Below are positions 1-5,640 of a stretch of 5,640 nucleotides of DNA, in pieces. The first letter of the stretch is position 1. The number at the start of each line of letters is the position of its first letter. Position numbers and translations under genes: made by a program. The stretch spans positions 1-5,640 of the forward strand of contig CALEMV010000291.1 of assembly GCA_937910655.1 (NCBI GenBank), in the 5' to 3' direction. The notes beneath the pieces were generated by a model. The model saw only the letters and a list, made by a program, of their open reading frames with translations, was not told the DNA's origin and did no database searches. Source of the stretch: an uncultured Solobacterium sp. Its GTDB lineage: Bacteria; Bacillota_I; Bacilli_A; Erysipelotrichales; Erysipelotrichaceae.

Positions 1-20
1 AATATAGGTTTAGCGTCAAG

Positions 21-70
21 ATAAAAGATGCCAAACAAGCCTATTAATCGCTAATCTACGCATCTTTTAT
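21..70 (-). terminator. Candidate terminator: 11-bp inverted repeat at the end of the ABC exporter pair
   Basis: The arms ATAAAAGATGC (21-31) and GCATCTTTTAT (60-70) are perfectly complementary across a 28-base loop. On the minus strand the stop codon of the second ABC gene (TAA, 67-69) lies inside the first arm and the second arm ends in a T-rich run. Because one arm is A-rich and the other T-rich, the structure could work in both directions. The loop is long and the U-run is part of the stem, so this is weaker than a textbook intrinsic terminator. Its position at the end of the gene block supports the call. Confidence 0.4.
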
Positions 71-1809
71 TCATTTGTTGTCACAAATTGAGAGTTATAT
101 AACTTACTATAGAATCCATTTTGTGCCATCAGTGTATCATGATTGCCCTGTTCAATGATTCTACCGGCATTCATGACAATAATTTGGTCAGCGTTACGAA
201 TCGTTGATAAACGATGCGCAACCACAAAACTAGTACGTCCCTTCATAAGATTGTTGAAAGCTGCTTGAATTTCAAGCTCCGTACGTGTATCGATAGAGGA
301 TGTCGCTTCATCAAGGATTAACATATTTGGCTTACTTAACAATACTCTAGTGATACAAAGTAACTGTTTCTGCCCTTGGCTTAAGCTATCATCTGTCACA
401 ATCGTATCCAGACCTTCTGGCATACGACGGATAAACTCCCAACTATGTGCTTCCTTTGCGGCTTCGATAATTTCTTCATCACTAGCGTTCTCGACACCAA
501 AGGCGATATTATCACGAATACTTGCATTCTTTAACCATGTATCCTGGAGAACCATACCGAAGTTTTTACGAATTGATTTTCGACTTACATCATAGATATT
601 TTGTCCATCAATCAGAATTGTGCCTTGATTTGCGTCATAGAATCTCATCAACAAATTAATAAATGTTGTCTTACCACAACCAGTAGGTCCTACAATTGCA
701 GTCGTCGTACCTGGTTTTGCACTAAAGTTAAAATTCTCAATTAACTTTTGATCTGGAAGATATGAGAAGAATACATCTTGAATATCAATTGCACCATTCT
801 TTTCAACCAAATCCTGTTCTGGATCTGCACTTTCAGCCGGAGCCTCTATCAATGTAAATACACGATCAGCACAAGCCATCGCATTCTGTAACTCTGTTAC
901 GACAGAACTAATGTCATTAAATGGCTTCATATATTGGTTGGCATAAGATAGTAATACAGTTAATCCACCAACTGTTAAATTACCTTTCATAATGCTATAA
1001 GAGCCAAGCACTGCCACAATCGCATAAATTACATTATTTACTGCACGTGTGGATGGATTTGTTAAAGAACTTATAAACAATGCGTTCTGCGTATATTCTT
1101 GTAGTTCTACATTCAGCTTCTTGAAACGTTTCGATGCGCGTCTCTCATACCCAAACGCCTTTACAACCTTCTCACTACCAATCATCTCATTGATTAGTGC
1201 CGTCTGTTTTCCACGTGTACTTGTCTGTTTTTGAAATAAACGATACGAACGTGTCGAAATAAATCTTGCCACAAAGAAACTAACCGGTGTTAATACAATC
1301 ACACAACAGGTAATAAGTATATTCATCGAAAGCATGAATACTAACGTTGCGATGATAGTCACTACACCCATAAATAATTGTGTAAAGCCTAACAACAAAC
1401 CATCAGATAATTGGTCTACATCCGCAATAACACTTTGAACAATATCCCCTGTACTATGTACATCTAGATAAGAGAGGGGGATATGTTGCATATGTCGCAT
1501 TGCCTTAGCACGAATCTCTTTAACAGTCTGATACGTTAGACGATTATTGATTAGATTCATCACCCAAAGGCTAATTGAAGCAACCGCAATACAGATTCCA
1601 ATATTAATTAAAACTGAAAGAAGTCGTGAATAATGTACTTCACCTTGTTTGATAACTGTATCAATTGCATCACCAAACAAAATTGGTACATACAACTGTA
1701 ATATCGCCGCAATAATCGATAAGGCAACACTAAATACAAGTAATATTTTATACTTTCCAATAAACTTTAAGACTTTCCCTAGGGTTTGGAATGATGTGTT
1801 CTTTTTCAT
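67..1809 (-). CDS. ABC exporter half-transporter (permease plus ATPase), catalytic partner of a heterodimer
   Basis: A 580-residue type IV (ABCB-like) exporter subunit: an N-terminal six-helix membrane domain (about residues 20-300) fused to a C-terminal nucleotide-binding domain (about 340-575). Visible motifs are A-loop Tyr350, Walker A 374-381 (GPTGCGKT), Q-loop Gln422, signature 476-480 reading LSQGQ instead of LSGGQ, Walker B ending Asp500 with catalytic Glu501, D-loop SSID 504-507 and H-loop His532. The start at 1809 was chosen because AAAGGAGG lies 7 bases upstream; a longer in-frame start at 1875 would extend far into the preceding gene. The ATG overlaps the TGA of that gene (ATGA), indicating translational coupling. 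By family knowledge (BmrCD, LmrCD, TM287/288), such a pair works as a heterodimer in the cytoplasmic membrane, often exporting drugs or lipophilic compounds. The substrate cannot be read from the sequence. This subunit supplies the intact Walker B and His to the active ATP site. Confidence 0.93.
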   Translation of the reverse strand: MKKNTSFQTLGKVLKFIGKYKILLVFSVALSIIAAILQLYVPILFGDAIDTVIKQGEVHYSRLLSVLINIGICIAVASISLWVMNLINNRLTYQTVKEIRAKAMRHMQHIPLSYLDVHSTGDIVQSVIADVDQLSDGLLLGFTQLFMGVVTIIATLVFMLSMNILITCCVIVLTPVSFFVARFISTRSYRLFQKQTSTRGKQTALINEMIGSEKVVKAFGYERRASKRFKKLNVELQEYTQNALFISSLTNPSTRAVNNVIYAIVAVLGSYSIMKGNLTVGGLTVLLSYANQYMKPFNDISSVVTELQNAMACADRVFTLIEAPAESADPEQDLVEKNGAIDIQDVFFSYLPDQKLIENFNFSAKPGTTTAIVGPTGCGKTTFINLLMRFYDANQGTILIDGQNIYDVSRKSIRKNFGMVLQDTWLKNASIRDNIAFGVENASDEEIIEAAKEAHSWEFIRRMPEGLDTIVTDDSLSQGQKQLLCITRVLLSKPNMLILDEATSSIDTRTELEIQAAFNNLMKGRTSFVVAHRLSTIRNADQIIVMNAGRIIEQGNHDTLMAQNGFYSKLYNSQFVTTNE

Positions 1810-3551
1810 GCCATAACCTCCTTTGGTTTTTCTTCTGGGAATTGTGAATAATAGATTTCCTGATATACCTGACAATTCTTCATCAATTCATCATGTGTTC
1901 CTATTCCAACAAGATTGCCATCATCCAATACTAATATTTGGTTGGCAGCACGTACAGTAGAAGCACGCTGCGAAACGATAAAGACTGTCATTTGATTTCC
2001 TAAATTGTGAATTGCTCGGCGTAACTTTAGGTCTGTCGCAAAGTCTAATGCACTTGCGGAATCATCCATAATTAATATTTCCGGATTCTTTAATAATGCA
2101 CGCGCAATTGTAAGACGCTGTTTCTGACCACCAGATAGGTTACGACCATTCTGCTCAATCATCGCATCTAATCCATTCTTACTTCTTACTACATCTGCAG
2201 CCTGTGCGATTTCTAATGCATGCCAGATTTCTTCATCCGTCGCATCCTCTTTGCCCCACTGCATGTTCTCTCGAATTGTACCTTCAAATAGAACTGCCTT
2301 TTGTGGAATCATTCCCACTTTCGATATAAGCTCTCCTTGTGGATAGTCCTTTACATTTACACCATTCACGCATACTTTTCCACTTTGCACATCATAGTAA
2401 CGCGGTATTAATTGTGCAACGGTTGATTTACCACAACCTGTTCCACCAATGATACCAATTGTTTCACCACGATTCGCCACAAAACTAATATTCGATATCG
2501 CATCTGCACCAGCTTGTGGATAAGAGAAGGAAACTTGATCAAAGATAACCGCTGGAGCACTTTCATCTTCTTTTACTGGTTCTATCGGATAGACCATCTG
2601 ACGCTTTACCATAAGTACTGCTTCAATACGTTCCAGACACGCAAGTGACTTATTGATTGTAATGATAAGAGAAGATAGTTTAATCAGTTCAACAATAATC
2701 AGTGCCATTAAGTTGTATAACGCAACAATGTCCGCCTGTGTAATGATACCGCCATCGACACGAATCGCACCTACGTAGATTAATGTAATAATCGCAACAT
2801 TAATTAAGATATACGTTAGTGGATTCATTAACGCGGATAAGCGACCCACATGTTCGTTATATTGTGTTAAAGTATCATTCTCTTGGTTAAACTGTTGAAC
2901 CTCAGCATCTTCCTTGCGGAACGCACGAATGACTCTGACACCTAATAAGTTTTCACGTAACGTTCCAAGTAATTTATCCAAGGCACTCTGTACTTTTTTA
3001 TACAGTGGAATGCTAAGCCACATAATTGTAAATACAGCAACCGCAAGGACCGGTATCGTTACCACAAAGATAAGTGCCGATTTTACATCAATTGTAAATG
3101 CAACAATCATTGCACCAAACACAATAAACGGACTTCTTAGTAATAGACGTAAAGCTAGATTCAGACCTGTCTGTACCTGTAATACATCACTTGTCATACG
3201 AGTGATTAAAGTATCTGTACCAAGTTGATCTAACTCTGCATACGTCAAATTCTGAATGTTATCGAATAACTCTTGTCTTAAGTCAGTCGCATAGCCAGTA
3301 CTTGCTTTAGCTGCAAACCACTGTGCCGTAAAGGAGAATGCCATTCCCAATACCGCAAGCAATAATAAAAGTCCAAACATCTTTAAAACATAACTCATAT
3401 CATTTTGCCCAATTCCATTTTTAATAATTTGGGCAATGACCAATGGAACTGTCAAATCCATGATCGCCTCTAATAATTTAAATAATGGTGCAAGGATACT
3501 TTCTTTCTGATATTTTTTTAAAAACTTTAAACTTATCTTCTGCTTCTTCAT
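1806..3551 (-). CDS. ABC exporter half-transporter (permease plus ATPase), degenerate-site partner of a heterodimer
   Basis: A 581-residue subunit with an N-terminal membrane domain (about 18-300, six predicted helices) followed by a nucleotide-binding domain (about 335-575). Motifs seen are A-loop Tyr344, Walker A 369-376 (GGTGCGKS), Q-loop Gln417, canonical signature LSGGQ 472-476, Walker B ending Asp496, D-loop SALD 500-503. The catalytic glutamate is replaced by Asp497 and the H-loop histidine by Gln528 (SQR in place of AHR). This Glu-to-Asp plus His-to-Gln pattern is known for the degenerate site of heterodimeric exporters such as TM287/288. The intact LSGGQ would complete the active site of the partner encoded directly downstream. 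The start at 3551 is set by GGAGGA 6 bases upstream; an in-frame ATG at 3632 would run back into the preceding membrane protein gene and lacks that support. No promoter is evident in the 43-base gap upstream, which holds a hairpin. Substrate unknown. Confidence 0.93.
   Translation of the reverse strand: MKKQKISLKFLKKYQKESILAPLFKLLEAIMDLTVPLVIAQIIKNGIGQNDMSYVLKMFGLLLLLAVLGMAFSFTAQWFAAKASTGYATDLRQELFDNIQNLTYAELDQLGTDTLITRMTSDVLQVQTGLNLALRLLLRSPFIVFGAMIVAFTIDVKSALIFVVTIPVLAVAVFTIMWLSIPLYKKVQSALDKLLGTLRENLLGVRVIRAFRKEDAEVQQFNQENDTLTQYNEHVGRLSALMNPLTYILINVAIITLIYVGAIRVDGGIITQADIVALYNLMALIIVELIKLSSLIITINKSLACLERIEAVLMVKRQMVYPIEPVKEDESAPAVIFDQVSFSYPQAGADAISNISFVANRGETIGIIGGTGCGKSTVAQLIPRYYDVQSGKVCVNGVNVKDYPQGELISKVGMIPQKAVLFEGTIRENMQWGKEDATDEEIWHALEIAQAADVVRSKNGLDAMIEQNGRNLSGGQKQRLTIARALLKNPEILIMDDSASALDFATDLKLRRAIHNLGNQMTVFIVSQRASTVRAANQILVLDDGNLVGIGTHDELMKNCQVYQEIYYSQFPEEKPKEVMA
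1817..1824 (-). promoter_or_regulatory. Strong ribosome binding site inside the preceding gene
   Basis: AAAGGAGG lies 7 bases before the ATG at 1809, inside the last codons of the upstream ABC gene. It decides the start of the second ABC subunit and, with the ATGA overlap at 1806-1809, suggests coupled 1:1 synthesis of the two subunits. Confidence 0.85.
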
Positions 3552-3557
3552 TACATG

Positions 3558-3563
3558 TCCTCC
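3558..3563 (-). promoter_or_regulatory. Ribosome binding site of the first ABC gene
   Basis: GGAGGA sits 6 bases before the ATG at 3551. It fixes the start at MKKQKIS rather than at the longer in-frame start at 3632. It lies only about 10 bases beyond the 3' arm of the hairpin at 3573-3596, so that hairpin would form in the immediate leader of this gene if transcription reads through. Confidence 0.8.
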
Positions 3564-3572
3564 AAAATAGGA

Positions 3573-3596
3573 AAGAGTGTAGTTTCCTACACTCTT
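3573..3596 (-). terminator. Perfect 10-bp hairpin with GAAA loop: weak terminator or attenuator
   Basis: On the minus strand AAGAGTGTAG (3596-3587), loop GAAA (3586-3583) and CTACACTCTT (3582-3573) form an uninterrupted 10-bp stem closed by a GNRA-type tetraloop. It is followed by the moderately T-rich TCCTATTTT. The TAA stop of the membrane protein gene (3595-3597) overlaps the base of the stem. The U-tract is interrupted by CC and A, so termination is probably partial. It lies at the boundary between the nusG block and the exporter genes, where it could lower exporter expression relative to nusG, or stabilise an upstream mRNA 3' end. The role is inferred; the structure is directly visible. 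Confidence 0.65.
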
Positions 3597-4032
3597 ATTT
3601 CGCACCTTTATATTCAGCTTGTCCCATACCAATCACGATATTTCCAATTGGATTAACGAAAATCAATAATGTTGTAATTCCACCACTTAAGTTGAATGCC
3701 TTTGACTGCTTACGAGATCTCTTGATATGAATTACGATAGACGCAATCATCATCACAAGACCAAGCCAACCAACAATCTGTAAACCTGTACTAGCAGAAA
3801 CTAAGAATAATGCTAAACCACCGATTGCACATACAAACCAAACGATTCCAGCAAACTTAGATTTCCAAACTAATTTGAACATCACTAGTTCACGTACCAC
3901 AGGAATAAATGCAAGTACCTTATTCGCAGGTGTCTTACGTAAGAGCCTAAAATATCCGAAGGTCTGTAGGACATACCAAATTACTGCGAAAACCGCATAA
4001 TTTGTTAGGATTTTTGTTAATTCTACTGTCAT
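3595..4032 (-). CDS. Small integral membrane protein, DUF5684-like, unknown function
   Basis: A 145-residue protein with about four hydrophobic segments (roughly 11-28, 60-80, 84-103, 117-137) and a short half-hydrophobic stretch at 38-56. The basic loop RSRKQSK at 105-111 separates the last two helices. The layout, the 'AFIPVVRELVMFKLVWKSK' style segment near 41-59 and the ending 'GMGQAEYKG' recall the DUF5684 family of bacterial membrane proteins, which has no established function. I recognise this from pattern only. The start at 4032 follows AGGAGG by 5 bases, and that site overlaps the nusG stop codon, so the gene is very likely cotranscribed and perhaps coupled with nusG. Its stop codon lies in the stem of the hairpin at 3573-3596. 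A role linked to NusG or SecE is not implied by the protein itself. That this is a real gene is nearly certain; the family name is moderate confidence. Confidence 0.8.
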   Translation of the reverse strand: MTVELTKILTNYAVFAVIWYVLQTFGYFRLLRKTPANKVLAFIPVVRELVMFKLVWKSKFAGIVWFVCAIGGLALFLVSASTGLQIVGWLGLVMMIASIVIHIKRSRKQSKAFNLSGGITTLLIFVNPIGNIVIGMGQAEYKGAK

Positions 4033-4037
4033 CTGAA

Positions 4038-4043
4038 CCTCCT
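4038..4043 (-). promoter_or_regulatory. Ribosome binding site overlapping the nusG stop codon
   Basis: AGGAGG includes two bases of the nusG TAG stop (4042-4044) and lies 5 bases before the ATG at 4032. Ribosomes terminating on nusG would be placed on this site, which favours coupled translation of the downstream membrane protein. Confidence 0.8.
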
Positions 4044-4632
4044 AGAACAATTCTACTTTTTCTAGATCACCATAGTTGATATCTGTTGGTGTCTCACGAC
4101 CAAACAACATAATCAATACATTAGCTGTCTGTGTCTGATCATTCAATGAGGCAACTCTTCCTTCCATTCCACTGAATGGACCAGCAAGAATCTTCACTGT
4201 ATCACCAATCTCGAAATCAATTGAAATCTTCTTATCGCTTTGACCAATACGGCGTAAGATAGCTTCCATTTCATCTGGTGCAACTGGGAATGGCTTTGCA
4301 CCACCACCAGAGGAACCGATAAATCCTGTAACACCTGGAGTATTACGTACAACGTACCAAGCTTCATCTGTCATCTTCATTTCAACGAAGAGATAACCTG
4401 GGAATACGTTTGTCTTAACATCCTTTGGCTTTCCATCCTTACCAATAACAGTCTCTGTTTCTTCTGCTACTACAATACGGAATAAGGAATCCTGAATACC
4501 CATTGTTTCAACACGCTTTTCAAGATTTTCCTTAACTCTATTTTCATGACCAGCGTATGTATTTACAACATACCATCTAGTTTCATGTTCATCATCAATT
4601 GCAGAAATTACTGCTTTATCATTTGTTGTCAT
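4042..4632 (-). CDS. nusG: Transcription termination/antitermination factor NusG
   Basis: A 196-residue NusG, close to the usual bacterial length of about 175-190 with a short acidic N-terminal extension (about 1-18). The NGN domain follows (about 19-125), with WYVV at 20-23, FPGYLFVEM at 77-85 and VRNTPGVTGFIG at 95-106. A C-terminal KOW domain (about 141-195) contains GDTVKILAGPFSGMEGRV at 143-160. By family knowledge the NGN domain binds the RNA polymerase clamp and modulates pausing and processivity, while the KOW domain contacts partners such as Rho or ribosomal protein S10. The gene lies 6 bases after secE, the classic secE-nusG arrangement. Its ribosome binding site is modest: GGAG within the last codons of secE, 11 bases from the ATG, so coupling with secE translation is plausible. 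The next gene is a membrane protein instead of rplK. Confidence 0.98.
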   Translation of the reverse strand: MTTNDKAVISAIDDEHETRWYVVNTYAGHENRVKENLEKRVETMGIQDSLFRIVVAEETETVIGKDGKPKDVKTNVFPGYLFVEMKMTDEAWYVVRNTPGVTGFIGSSGGGAKPFPVAPDEMEAILRRIGQSDKKISIDFEIGDTVKILAGPFSGMEGRVASLNDQTQTANVLIMLFGRETPTDINYGDLEKVELF

Positions 4633-4638
4633 ATATTG

Positions 4639-4935
4639 TTACGCTCCAATCCCGAAAAATTTCATTAGATATGCAACACCTAAATCACACAACACAAAGA
4701 ATAGTGCAAAGAAGATCGTAAACACCAATACTTCACCAGTATTTTGTAGTGTTCCTTCTTCGCTACCTTGGTTAGTCCAATGTGGCCAACGAACACGCTT
4801 TGCTTCTTTTGTAATACCACTGATTGTAAACCAATGGTCTTTTGCCGGTTTATTCTTCTTAGCTAACTTCTTAGCTTCTTTAGCCTGCTGCTTCTCAGAC
4901 TTCGCAGCCTTTTTATCCTTCATCTCTTCAGACAT
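4639..4935 (-). CDS. secE: Preprotein translocase subunit SecE
   Basis: A 98-residue single-span SecE. Residues 1-33 form a very lysine- and alanine-rich charged tail. The conserved amphipathic segment KEAKRVRWPHW lies at 43-53, and one transmembrane helix spans about 68-94. By family knowledge SecE clamps SecY in the cytoplasmic membrane and is essential for the SecYEG protein-export channel. Between the WP motif and the helix is a Gly/Gln/Ser-rich stretch (TNQGSEEGTLQNTG, 54-67), somewhat longer than in the compact 'WPxxxEhhk' form typical of many SecE proteins. The start at 4935 is favoured because TAGG occurs about 8 bases upstream, but an in-frame ATG at 4923 cannot be excluded and would remove four residues. 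It lies 15 bases after rpmG and 6 before nusG, which firmly supports the identity. Confidence 0.96.
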   Translation of the reverse strand: MSEEMKDKKAAKSEKQQAKEAKKLAKKNKPAKDHWFTISGITKEAKRVRWPHWTNQGSEEGTLQNTGEVLVFTIFFALFFVLCDLGVAYLMKFFGIGA

Positions 4936-4950
4936 CGCCTTGCCTACTTT

Positions 4951-5106
4951 CTATTTTGTTTCTTTATGGAGCGTCATCTTGCCACATTTTGGACAGAATT
5001 TTTTGAGCTCCAATCTCTTTGTGCTGTTTTTCGAACCATTTGTTGTATAGTTGCGTGCAAGACATTCTTCACACGCAAGAATAATTTTTCTTGCCTCTTT
5101 TGCCAT
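4951..5106 (-). CDS. rpmG: 50S ribosomal protein L33, zinc-binding (C+) form
   Basis: A 51-residue L33, the family's normal size. Two CxxC pairs, Cys12-Cys15 (CEEC) and Cys38-Cys41 (CPKC), form the zinc ribbon of the C+ type, in contrast to the cysteine-free paralogue that many Bacillota also carry for zinc starvation. The family core is evident in ARNYTT (17-22) and the [19 protein letters not shown] C-terminus. The start at 5106 is chosen because GAAGGAG lies 9 bases upstream and the protein then begins at the usual L33 N-terminus. A longer in-frame reading from 5208 would add 34 residues foreign to the family and include the promoter. First gene of the rpmG-secE-nusG block, a common bacterial linkage. 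Confidence 0.97.
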   Translation of the reverse strand: MAKEARKIILACEECLARNYTTNGSKNSTKRLELKKFCPKCGKMTLHKETK

Positions 5107-5115
5107 TACGAAAAA

Positions 5116-5122
5116 CTCCTTC
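5116..5122 (-). promoter_or_regulatory. Ribosome binding site of rpmG
   Basis: GAAGGAG is 9 bases upstream of the ATG at 5106. It decides the short L33 start over the longer in-frame start at 5208. Confidence 0.85.
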
Positions 5123-5134
5123 AAAGTCTTGATT

Positions 5135-5163
5135 ACAATAGCACATAATTCGTAAACTCGCAA
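5135..5163 (-). promoter_or_regulatory. Candidate housekeeping sigma promoter for rpmG-secE-nusG, with extended -10
   Basis: On the minus strand a -35-like TTGCGA (5163-5158) is followed by a 17-base spacer and a -10-like TATTGT (5140-5135). TGC directly before the -10 gives the extended TGn form. Transcription would start near 5128-5126, leaving a leader of about 20 bases that just contains the rpmG ribosome binding site. Each hexamer deviates from consensus at two positions, so the call rests on the exact spacing, the TGn element and the position before the first gene. Confidence 0.6.
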
Positions 5164-5231
5164 CGAGCCAACCGCCTGTTTCATATTAAAATCACAAATC
5201 AATTTCATTTTGATATATGATAATAACAGTT

Positions 5232-5236
5232 AAGGA
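5232..5236 (+). promoter_or_regulatory. Ribosome binding site of the VanZ-like remnant
   Basis: AAGGA lies 7 bases before the ATG at 5244, favouring that start (MRKSSRIL) over the in-frame ATG at 5217, which has no comparable site. Its survival suggests the gene was inactivated recently. Confidence 0.5.
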
Positions 5237-5243
5237 TATTAAT

Positions 5244-5640
5244 ATGAGAAAATCATCCCGAATACTACATATCATTTTAACTTGTATTATTAGTTTCCTA
5301 GTTTTCTATTATGTTACTAGTGATTTTTTGGACTCTCACTTCCAAGGATTATATGTAATCGAGCCCCTTTTATATCTTTTGATTTTGTTTGGTCAAACTC
5401 TCATATTTTATGGCAGTAGCTATTTATTATTGAATCCATCTCATCGTATTCCAACATTTGTATTACGACTACTCTAGGTAATTTATTTTCTTGTGATGAT
5501 TTTATTACTATTTTTTAGAGTCTATCATGACAACAACATTAACCTAAATCTTCTTGAACTCTTTAATTTTGAAACAACAAATCTTTCTCAAACTATATTA
5601 AATTTGATCTAATTTATTCCTATCGGATACTGGATCAAAC
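5244..5640 (+). pseudogene. VanZ-like membrane protein gene broken by two in-frame stops, cut by the window edge
   Basis: From the ATG at 5244 a frame encodes a hydrophobic protein with an early helix (about residues 5-24) and a second one (about 38-63), then stops at TAG (5475-5477). In the same frame coding-like sequence continues: a further helix (VIYFLVMILLLFFR), a polar stretch NNINLNLLELF, and ILNLI, then TAA (5610-5612), then FIPIGYWIK to the window end. Read through the stops, the third helix plus 'NLN' plus 'ILNLIxFIPIGY' matches the layout of the VanZ-like family, whose typical core reads like NLLLFIPLGF. One base change from a sense codon explains each stop (TAG from TGG, TTG or CAG; TAA from TTA). 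VanZ proteins are linked to low-level teicoplanin resistance in some hosts, but the role of most members is unknown. It is transcribed away from rpmG. Alternatives: a sequencing error, or a truncated 77-residue protein that is still made. The family call rests on motif memory. Confidence 0.6.

Noticed and set aside
350..595. Plus-strand open frame of 81 codons
   Set aside because: It lies entirely opposite the nucleotide-binding domain of the second ABC gene, has no ribosome binding site I can see and encodes no recognisable domain; it is a shadow frame.
1810..1875. Longer start for the second ABC subunit at 1875
   Set aside because: It would add 22 residues translated from inside the preceding gene. 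The ATG at 1809 has AAAGGAGG 7 bases upstream and starts like a normal exporter.
2914..3228. Plus-strand open frame of 104 codons
   Set aside because: Antisense to the membrane domain of the first ABC gene, whose identity is certain. Composition is low-quality and no start signal is present.
3600..3720. Possible separate promoter for the ABC pair inside the end of the membrane protein gene (for example TATAAA near the 3' end of that gene)
   Set aside because: No -35 hexamer resembling TTGACA sits at 16-18 bases from any -10-like hexamer that I could find, so the call would be arbitrary.
5107..5208. Longer start for rpmG at 5208, giving an 85-residue protein
   Set aside because: L33 is normally about 50 residues, the ribosome binding site is at 5116-5122, and the extension covers the likely promoter.
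5211..5224. AT-rich TGATATATGATAAT as a -10 for the VanZ-like remnant
   Set aside because: Several overlapping -10-like hexamers are possible, but none has a fitting -35 at the right distance; base composition alone could produce it.
5475..5612. Programmed stop-codon readthrough or stop reassignment in the VanZ-like frame
   Set aside because: Two different stop codons (TAG and TAA) interrupt the frame, both are used as true stops by neighbouring genes, and no recoding element is visible; decay by point mutation is simpler.

Overview
This window looks like a chromosomal segment of a low-GC Gram-positive bacterium (Bacillota). AT-rich coding sequence, strong AGGAGG-type ribosome binding sites, a rpmG-secE-nusG cluster and the style of the ABC exporters all point that way. 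Erysipelotrichia is my best guess, but that is an inference from protein style, not a proven placement. All three stop codons end intact genes here: TAA (secE, the nusG-downstream membrane protein, the second ABC gene), TAG (rpmG, nusG) and TGA (the first ABC gene). The standard bacterial code therefore applies.

Almost everything lies on the minus strand and reads right to left. From about 5163 down to 4042 is an information-processing block: a candidate promoter with an extended -10, then rpmG (ribosomal protein L33, zinc-binding form), secE (Sec translocon subunit) and nusG (transcription elongation/termination factor), separated by only 15 and 6 bases. The next gene (3595-4032) starts 9 bases after nusG, and its ribosome binding site overlaps the nusG stop. 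It encodes a four-helix membrane protein resembling the DUF5684 family. The rplK-rplA genes that often follow nusG in bacteria are absent here.

A perfect 10-bp hairpin with a GAAA loop (3573-3596) includes the stop codon of the membrane protein gene and sits just before two overlapping ABC exporter genes (3551-1806 and 1809-67). No convincing separate promoter is visible for the exporter pair, so the hairpin probably acts as a leaky terminator or attenuator. The two half-size exporters overlap by ATGA and almost certainly form one heterodimeric pump. The first has a degenerate Walker B and H-loop, and the second has a degenerate signature (LSQGQ), so one composite ATP site is predicted to be inactive or slow and the other canonical. 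An 11-bp inverted repeat at the end of the second exporter gene is a candidate terminator for the block.

On the plus strand, divergent from rpmG, 5244-5640 holds a VanZ-like membrane protein gene interrupted by two in-frame stop codons. It reads as a recent pseudogene that runs off the window edge. No mobile element, CRISPR array, tRNA or rRNA is visible, and no clearly new multi-gene system. The main points of interest are the decayed VanZ-like gene, the hairpin between the nusG block and the exporters, and the asymmetric exporter itself.
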